This document shows positions 57,046 through 64,000 of a DNA stretch of 64,000 bases, piece by piece. The stretch is from Theobroma cacao (lineage: Eukaryota; Streptophyta; Magnoliopsida; Malvales; Malvaceae): NCBI RefSeq assembly GCF_000208745.1, contig NC_030855.1, positions 16,398,871 through 16,462,870 of the forward strand. Reading direction: 5' to 3'. The translations under genes were made by a program, and so were the position numbers. Below the pieces are notes generated by a model, which ran no database searches, was not told the origin of the DNA, and was given only the letters and a program-made list of their open reading frames with translations. Every line of letters begins with the position of its first letter. The stretch's first letter is position 1.

Positions 57046-57665
57046 TAATTTGTCACAACCCGGTACTCCCCTCAAGCCCGTGACAACCATCACGGTGTCC
57101 CCGATAGACACTCATTACCCGGAATGCCAATCGGAACCCCGTAAGGCTTAATATCAGTTTCTCATTTCCCCTACGAGTAACCGTTGCCAAATATCATGTT
57201 CTAAAATATTTTAAGCTATTTCCAACTTAAAACAAATAAAAAAATGATTTCTGTCTCACAAGGGCATTTTAGTCATCTTTCCCTGAAAATTTCAAAACCA
57301 GCTAAAAATGTAGTTTGCAAGTACAAAACACATAATTCATAATCAAAAATAAGTTTAAACGTCTAAAACCTTCATTTAAAATGAAATTATGATTATTTGG
57401 ATATAATAAAAAATATTCAATAAAATATTTCATTTTCTTATAAAACAATTTTTATAGACTTATCTGTAAGAAATTTTTATAGCGTAAAAACAAAATAAAT
57501 TCATACATACTATAATACAGTAAGCCAGAGTATTTAATTTAATTTACAATAACAAGTGAGCTCCCGAATAACCAAAAGTAAGGAAGACTGTGAACCTACA
57601 GTTTGGAGGATGCAAATCCAATGGTAGCACTCGATGAAATCAGCTAGCTACAGACTATTCTGAGC

Positions 57666-59292
57666 CTGAAATGGGTGGAAAGGAGGGTAATGAGATTATA
57701 TAATCCCAGTGAGTAAACAAACACCATCTAAAATATTTAAAGCCGAGTAAATGGAGACGATTAAAATAGGTCATCATAAGATGGTTCATAACCTCATAAC
57801 ACATTTCATATCATCTAAACTAGTTACATTTCATTCAAAATATACAACGAGGCTTATGATTTCCTGAAAAGCTTGGCTCTTGTCAAAATCATTCTCATAC
57901 TCAGTTATCAGGGATACCTTGGTCGAGGGCTATCCCAACCAAGTCCGTCAAGGCTGTGAAAAAGTCATGTACGCATAAATCATGTTTTTATTTTGAAAAC
58001 ATAGCCGTTCCTTGGCGTTGGCTAAGTTCACCCTCACGTGGTGGTTTGGCGTGAAGTGAACTGTAAAAGTTTTACCTCGAAAGTTACCCTACACGCCTCT
58101 CCAATCGAGGTAAGAATATAAAGGGATTCCTTGCCCCTCTAATACGCTGGTCCACAGAACTCGCCCACTGTAGCAAGCTAAACCCACCGTACAATAAAAT
58201 TTACGATAGCATGACATGGCAATTATTTTATTTTACAACCTCTCAAGGCAAATCAACAGTTCATACATTTTCAGCACATTTACCAATTCAACCATTCATG
58301 TCAATATTGCCATAAGCCAATCAATTAGAATCATAAATTTACAACACATCAAGTGGTCTCCAATTACTCTATTTTCAAAGCCATCATTCAATTTCAAGAC
58401 AATTTTATAAAATCATTTCATTTAAACACATTTTGTTTATAAAACCTAAAAATTAACCATTTAAACTCATTTTTCATAAAATCACAAAAATGAATAAAAA
58501 CTACTTTAGATAATTAAGACGATAATAAGGTTACTCACTATTTCGGGAGTCGAATTTTTAAAGTACTCCGACTATCAATCCTCGGGTACAATTTCTTTCC
58601 CCTTATCGGAGGATTCACAACCTAGACATAATGCACAATCAAGCAATTTACCACATCGGTGCTAAACCGTTATAAAACTCTATGGATGCATGAAATGGAA
58701 TGCAAATTGTTCGGATTATCATCTAAACACGGTGTTCTACACAAATTCAATTGTATACCTACATAAAACGGCATTAGCCTAATTTGATCTATCATTGAAT
58801 TAATTGGCCAATATGTCCAATTCAACTCCAATTAACTCCATTTTTCTTCCAATTCTCCAAACCATCAAACACAAGTCAAATAGCATAAAATTTAGCAAAA
58901 TCATCTTCACATTTTCTCTTGGGAATTTCGGCCATGGTGGGTGCATCAATACTATGATTTTTCCTACTTGATTTTCTCACCGTAATTCATCATTTCCTAA
59001 CCAACTCACTTGAAATAAAATCAAATCCACCATCCACACTCTACATGGAAGATTCAGCCAATGATGGGTGATGGGAGGAAGTGAATTTTTCTTGTTGGCT
59101 TTCCATGCTACACATCACTAACTAACTAAAAACACTAAAATTCATTGAAATCTAACCAAATCAAGCATCAAAACCTCCCTCTAAGTGTTCGGCTAGCAAG
59201 GGATTCATCATGATTTCATGTGATTCAACCATGGAAAATGCAAAATAACGCATAGGAAAGGTAGATCACAAGCTAGAATTAAGAAATTTTAC
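57666..59292 (-). other. Predicted LTR leader intron (copy 7)
   Basis: Minus strand: TATA-like TTATAAAT at 59419-59412, donor TTAAAG|GTAAAA at 59292, acceptor CTTTCCACCCATTTCAG|GCT at 57666 after ACTCACTGGGA. Confidence 0.4.
57890..58170 (-). other. GC-rich LTR island with bulged stem (copy 7)
   Basis: On minus CGCCAA-GGAAC-GGCTAT (58016-58000) faces ACAGCC-TTGACG (57956-57945); two A-C mismatches compared with the other copies. Confidence 0.4.
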
Positions 59293-59307
59293 CTTTAATG
59301 GCTTGAT

Positions 59308-59382
59308 TCATTGAATTTTCACACTTTTCCCTTGAATTTTTTCACCTAGGGTTTCCCTTTTGTTCTTGCCTTGGCCGGCCAT
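59308..59382 (-). CDS. Short upstream ORF in LTR leader (copy 7), starts MAGQ
   Basis: ATGGCCGGCCAAGGC starts a 24-residue basic frame (MAGQGKNKRETLGEKIQGKS) that ends before the donor. Same start as copies 4 and 5. Confidence 0.25.
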   Translation of the reverse strand: MAGQGKNKRETLGEKIQGKSVKIQ

Positions 59383-60033
59383 AATGAAGAGAAATGGCCG
59401 GTTTTGTGCTAATTTATAAGGAAAATAATAAAGAAATAAAAGCTTGACACTTGTCACCTTACCATTGGTCCATTTTTAAATTCTTAACTATTAAGCTTTC
59501 TTTTTCCACCACATAAAATCCTTCAATTATCCATGATATAAAATGCTAATGGCTGAAATCCATGGGCATGACAAGTGTTGGGTGATGTAAAATTATAATT
59601 TTGCCCTTGGGGTGGCAAAATGACTATTTTGCCTTTATCCTCTGAAAAACGCCAAAATTAAAATTCTTCACTTCTCAAACTCAAATTATGTTCCAAATGG
59701 TCAATCTTGGTCAAAAACTTCTTCCAACATTCCAATTTTAACCTCAGGTGGCAAAATGACCATTTTACCCCTACGTTATGAAAATTCCAATTTGACTCCA
59801 AATCGGTTCTCGAACTCTGAATCACCATGTTAACTCATTCTGGGAATTTTAAATTCTAAATTTCATCTTAAAATCTCTATTTGGACTAGTTCGAGACTTA
59901 ATTCAACTTAATTGTACCATTTGGTACACTACCGTCTTTTGACGATTTTTCGAGGCTTTCCAAGTATGCAAGCATATTGTCAATCACATGAATGACATGG
60001 CAAGTATTTTATAAGGTCGAGCTTGACATAATT

Positions 60034-60175
60034 TCCATTAGGCTGAATTAAAATAGTTTAATTAAGTCATGGGCCCATCTTGTAATGTGTTATAATATGA
60101 AGGGCCTTATAGCAACATTAAAGTTTAATTTTAACCTAGCTATATAGATCACATTTAACTATTTTTTCACATATG
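60034..60175. repeat. Dispersed repeat R, copy 2, right part
   Basis: Resumes after LTR copy 7 (TAAGTCATGGGCCC, TATGAAGGGCCTT), comparable to 2200-2340. Ends where the second chimera unit starts. Confidence 0.5.
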
Positions 60176-60255
60176 AAAAAGGCCGAGGATTAATTCTAAA
60201 TGAAGAAGGCCGAGGATTAATTCTAAATGAAGAAGGCCGAGGATTAATTCTAAAT
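60176..60255. repeat. 27-bp tandem repeat, right copy
   Basis: Three near-perfect units of GGCCGAGGATTAATTC plus TAAATGAAGAA. Confidence 0.9.
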
Positions 60256-60589
60256 GAATTAACCAAAATTTTATCAATTGTGAAAATCTTATGGAATTTG
60301 CGGAAGATTCCAGAACAAAGGAAATTTCTAAAAAAAATTTTAATCAAGCTTGAATTAACATATTCATCAACTGTTTATCAGTTACAAAGGCTACTTATGC
60401 AATACAAAAAATATTTACAACTGAAACAACAAATTACAGCATTGCCCCTAACTAACTTGAAACTATTCTAGACTTATTTACAAAACTGCTTCCAATAAGA
60501 TTAACAAACAACTTAACTTAATTAATCCTGCTCCTACTCCTGCTCCTTTGCACGTGATCTGCAAATGCATTCTTTAACACTCCTCTCAA

Positions 60590-60832
60590 CATGAACATTA
60601 TGTATACCAATAATGTTCATCTTGTTGAGAAGTGAAAGAAATTGAGTTGGCGGTAAAGTCTTGGTGAACATGTCCGCAAGCAGCTATCTTATATGAACTT
60701 ATAACTCCATCATGCACTTTATCCCTAATAAAATGACATTCAATCTCCATGCTTTTGGTCTTTTCGTGGAAAATGGTAGTCTTATGTGTATGCAAGGCTG
60801 ATTGAGTGTCACATAAAAGTCTAACAGAATGT
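60590..60832 (-). pseudogene. Ty1/copia RNase H C-terminal fragment, second copy
   Basis: Nearly identical to 55060-55295: FHEKTKSMEIECHFIRDKV with few base changes. The surrounding unit 60176-61470 matches 54655-55930 at about 98 percent by eye. Confidence 0.8.
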
Positions 60833-61440
60833 ATAGGTTCCCTTGCTCCTCATTGTCACCACTCCAATTCTCCTTTACCAACTCCTGAAAGCTAGGCTCT
60901 TTAAGCCAAAGATCGCTGAACTTAAAGGGTTTTGGATCCTAATTCTTCTTATTAGTGCCCAATAGAATAAGGTTGTGGTCAAATATTGACTTAGGAAGGC
61001 ACGACTATTTCAAACTCCTCACTACATTACACAGCTCCACATCAAGAAGAAATCTATCAAGACAACTAAATGACGGATTCTATTCGTACCTAGGCTAGGC
61101 GTCTTTACCTCCAAGCAAAGGTCAATCAACCAGCCCAACCTCTTCAATGAAATTTGAGAAATCCAGGATAGAGCTACCATCCTTTACTCCACTACGCTCA
61201 TCTCCACTTTGCACCACATTGAAATCTACTCCAAGGCACCACCAGATATTCGCGACCCTTATTTCCTCCAATAATTCACCTTATAGCTCTTTTCTTCTAC
61301 ATACCTCATTCAGTGCATACATGTTGCATAGCCCACAGTTCACATTCACTCTGTTCAGCTTACGCACCAAGATAACGAAGTGTTTCCTGGCCATTACAAC
61401 CTCTGCTGTAAAGAAGGATTCATCTTAGTGTTCGGATGAG
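60833..61440 (-). pseudogene. LINE ORF2 endonuclease fragment, second copy
   Basis: Same chimera as at 55296-55905, with the same joint between LINE and copia sequence and the same frame breaks, so the fusion came before the duplication. Confidence 0.8.
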
Positions 61441-61470
61441 CCCTGTAGCTAATTGAGATTGGTCAAGGCT

Positions 61471-62520
61471 TACTTCCAATCATGCAATCATATCATATAT
61501 GCTGAATTATTAAAGGTTTTCCTTCATCAAAAAGACATCAATTATAATGAGTTATAAATCTAATTGGATGAAGTCCATGAAACATAAAAACTTTGCAAGA
61601 GAATTGTAAAGTCGTTACAATTATGAGATCACTAATGCATCAAAGCCATGTTCCTAAAACTGTTCCTAGTCATTGTATTGTCAAAACAAGGCATTAACAA
61701 TGCACAAAGATTGGTACATGTTAAGCCTCCTTACTTTGGAAGTAAGCAAATGATCTCATAGATTGAAGTATAAAAATACTCGAAACTATAATGTAAATGC
61801 TTGCCTAGGAAAGCAAGTTCATTGAGCATGACCTGCCATGATAAATGCATTTGGTAATACACTCTAGTGTTTATGCAACACTTCTCATGTGTCAATTGTG
61901 TAAATACTCCCTAAACTTGAGACACGAGGTTGTCTTATATGTGGAGTATTATGCTTTAATTTCATCTCTATAGGTGCTTAACTAGGGGTGCCTAAACAAG
62001 ATGCTTTTGGATATAGTATGAAGCATGTGAAGGTAAATGAGTAGTTAAGATCGGAATCATCACCTTAAGTGTTTTAGAGGACATATCCTATAAGTTCTTG
62101 GTTAATATTAGCTTATTAAAGTCCTTAGCCAAGGTGACTTGGAGATTATGAAAAGGTTTCAGAGGTCTTTATAAAGCTAATGCTATAACTACAGGAATGA
62201 ATATGGAGGTCAATAAGAGGAAACACTATACTAAGCTCTTATCATCTTCGGAATATATAATGAGGGAATGAATTATATTGATAGACTGTATATTGAAAGG
62301 TTGTCAAAGAACTCTTTGACTTCCCCAATAATTGGGTGGCCATGATGCATTACTAGATGCCAACCTTGGTCTATGAAATTGATTATAAATTAATTAATTG
62401 AAATTTATATTAATCAATTAGGTAATTAATCAATTCAATTACCAACATGTTAGGAACCTAATGGGTCACACATAATAATTGCATTTGAATTAAATTAGGA
62501 AAGTGATCCATGGGTTGAGG
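61471..62520. repeat. Dispersed repeat R, copy 3
   Basis: Matches 55930-56900 over its whole length with many differences, and ends with GTGATCCATGG as does copy 1 near 2691. Confidence 0.65.
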
Positions 62521-62689
62521 TATGTTTTGTTTTTAAAATTTTAATTTTCTTTCTGCTATGTAATTTCGAGTATGCCATTCGTAGCCAAACTTAATAAGTT
62601 TTGCCTCGAAGATGGAGAAAATCATAATTGAAGTTGACGGAGTGTAACAATCAACAAGAAAAAGACATGAGAACAGTGGAACATTGAAG
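62521..62689. other. No feature recognised
   Basis: Transition between repeat R and the Athila-like LTR fragment. Confidence 0.4.
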
Positions 62690-63757
62690 CTTAGATGGGG
62701 TATGTCGCAACGTCAAGTTGGAAAACTTGAAGAAACAAGGCAGAAGAGAGCAGACTACGGGTTGACTAAGTCCTTGTTGGGCTCTACACTTATTCTAAGC
62801 CTAAATTAAGAGTTTTTAGGCCAAAATAGTTTAGTTTAAGTAGAATTAGGTTAAGTTAGGTTATAAATAGTTAGTTGATGGGGAAGTTAGCCACAGACAT
62901 GCACATTGAAGAGAAATCCTAAGAAAGATTGAATAAGCTGAAAGTTGAGGCTGAAGATTGAAGATTAAAGCTACCAATATTTATTTTCTTCTTCCTTAGC
63001 TTTTATTATTCTTGTTACTCTTGATGGCTAAATTTTATATGTTTTTACCTACTTTGGCAATTATGTCTGCCTAAATTTATTTTTCAAGGATTGCAATTGA
63101 ACTCACATATAGTTTAAATTTTTAATCTCATTCTAACTTATTTTCAATGGGATTGAATTTTTTATTCCAATTTATTCTTAATGCTTTTAATTCCATGATC
63201 ATGAATTAAATTGATCTAGAAATCTAAGCAAACTTGGAAAAGGGAGTTTGGTGTAGACTAAAATTGGAATAGCATATGATCATATTTATTTGATTGAATG
63301 AATAAACTGATTTGTGTATAGGATAACAATATAACTATATGTCGTATGTAGCCAATGTTAAAGCTTGAACTTAATGAGTCTATTTTAATTTTAATTCACA
63401 TAAGAATATAATGTTTTGGTTAAAGTAGATATTTTTATAAAAGACTCAAGAGAGCATTATAAATAATTGAGGACTCTAGGATAACAATTCAACCCATTGG
63501 AATAAGTTAAAAGATAAAGGTAAGATTTAAATAAAGTGTGAGGATATTGTAATCTTAGACTTTTCTAATTTGATTTTTATTTAATTATCTTTTTGCTTTG
63601 ATCTTTAGTTAGTGTTAATTAGTTTAGTTTTTGTGATTCATTTTTAGTTAATTTAATTATCCAAATTTTGATTGTTTGAGTAAAACTAAATTGTTTTAAT
63701 TTTCGTACTTAGTAAATTTTTAGAACTGATACTCTGTTTACTATTGTACTATATGTT
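62690..63757 (+). repeat. Diverged copy of the element B (Athila-like) LTR
   Basis: Runs parallel to 28080-28930: TTCTTAATGCTTTTAATT, then GAATAGC-TATGAT, GTATGTAGCCAA, GAACTTAATGA, GGACTCTAGG, and a final GATACTCTGTTTACT. It is cut at the single N at 63758, before the normal LTR end. Confidence 0.6.
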
Positions 63758-63758
63758 N

Positions 63759-64000
63759 GAATTGGATGCATTGTTCAATTAACCGGTGTATAGATCGAAT
63801 TAGGCCAATACCATTTTATTTCGATACATAATTGAAGCTACGCAGAACACCATATTTAGATAATAATCCAAACATTTCGCATCCCATTTTCTGCATTCAT
63901 ATAGAGCCTAAATTAGTTTTATAACGGTTTAGTACAAATATAGTAAATTGTTTGTTGTGCATTATGTTTAGGTCGTGAAACTTCCAATAAGGGTAAGGAG
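63759..64000 (+). mobile_element. Partial LTR copy 8 (subfamily II type), runs off the window
   Basis: Matches 35085-35275 of copy 5: GAATTAGGCCAATACC, CTAAATTAGTTT, TTTAGTAC and the final TAAGGGTAAGGA. It starts abruptly after the N, without a TG end, so its left limit is an assembly join or truncation. Confidence 0.65.

Larger units (their letters stand above)
57051..60028 (-). mobile_element. Solo LTR copy 7 (subfamily II)
   Basis: A 2978-bp unit: minus TGTCAAGCTCGACC to GGGTTGTGACA, perfect TSD TAATT at 57046-57050 and 60029-60033. Its outer start resembles that of copy 5 (AGCTCGACCTTATAAAATAC). Has the GC-rich island, leader mini-ORF and predicted intron. Differences from copies 5 and 6 are spread evenly, so it is an older or separate lineage. 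Confidence 0.9.

Noticed and set aside
60159..60347. Frame with repeated FRINPRPSS
   Set aside because: Direct translation of the 27-bp tandem repeat.

Overview
This window is repeat-rich, AT-rich intergenic DNA from a plant nuclear genome, most likely a eudicot. It contains degenerate Ty3/gypsy (Tekay/Del-like chromovirus, Athila-like and Tat/Ogre-like), Ty1/copia, L1-type LINE and possibly Helitron sequence, with plant-style TATA boxes and splice sites. I found no intact host gene, rRNA, tRNA or CRISPR. Every recognisable coding region is a broken transposon gene. There is one 777-base gap (25609-26385) and two single Ns (56144, 63758).

Layout. 1-1937: end of a large LTR. 1938-2779: dispersed repeat R. 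2780-7905: LINE ORF1 (minus), split by a non-autonomous LTR element (3684-7669, TSD TGTAT). 7906-10063: AT-rich DNA including a duplicated block (8051-9400). 10064-44769: one large nest. Its outer shell is a Ty1/copia element: 5' LTR at 10064, pol at 37337-39970, 3' LTR at 40527-44769. A tandem pair of Tekay-like gypsy elements (A and C, minus, sharing one LTR) sits in the copia 5' LTR. An Athila-like element B (19718-28985) sits in the gag-protease region of A, and further LTRs sit inside A, B and C and in the copia 3' LTR. 44775-47595: Tat/Ogre-like LTR. 47950-48920: LINE ORF2 3' end. 48940-53410: second copy of the duplicated block, split by a 3.5-kb LTR. 53411-54640: AT-rich DNA with a possible Helitron end. 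54640-62520: two copies of a copia RNase H / LINE endonuclease chimera, each followed by repeat R, with an LTR between them. 62690-63757 and 63759-64000: partial LTRs.

The most notable theme is a group of 2.5-3.5-kb LTRs, mostly solo, seven of them with recognisable 5-bp target duplications. They end in the terminus TGTCACGACCC (minus orientation) and share a common layout on their sense strand: TATA box, short leader with an AAACCCTA-type motif, consensus splice donor, a 1.3-1.8-kb segment, and a pyrimidine-rich acceptor. This suggests an intron inside the LTR leader. One subfamily has a GC-rich island in that putative intron that can form a bulged stem with a compensatory base change. Two LTRs of this subfamily share an almost identical 1.29-kb core inside much more diverged flanks, which points to recombination or gene conversion. 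All family names rest on motifs read by eye; no database search was possible.
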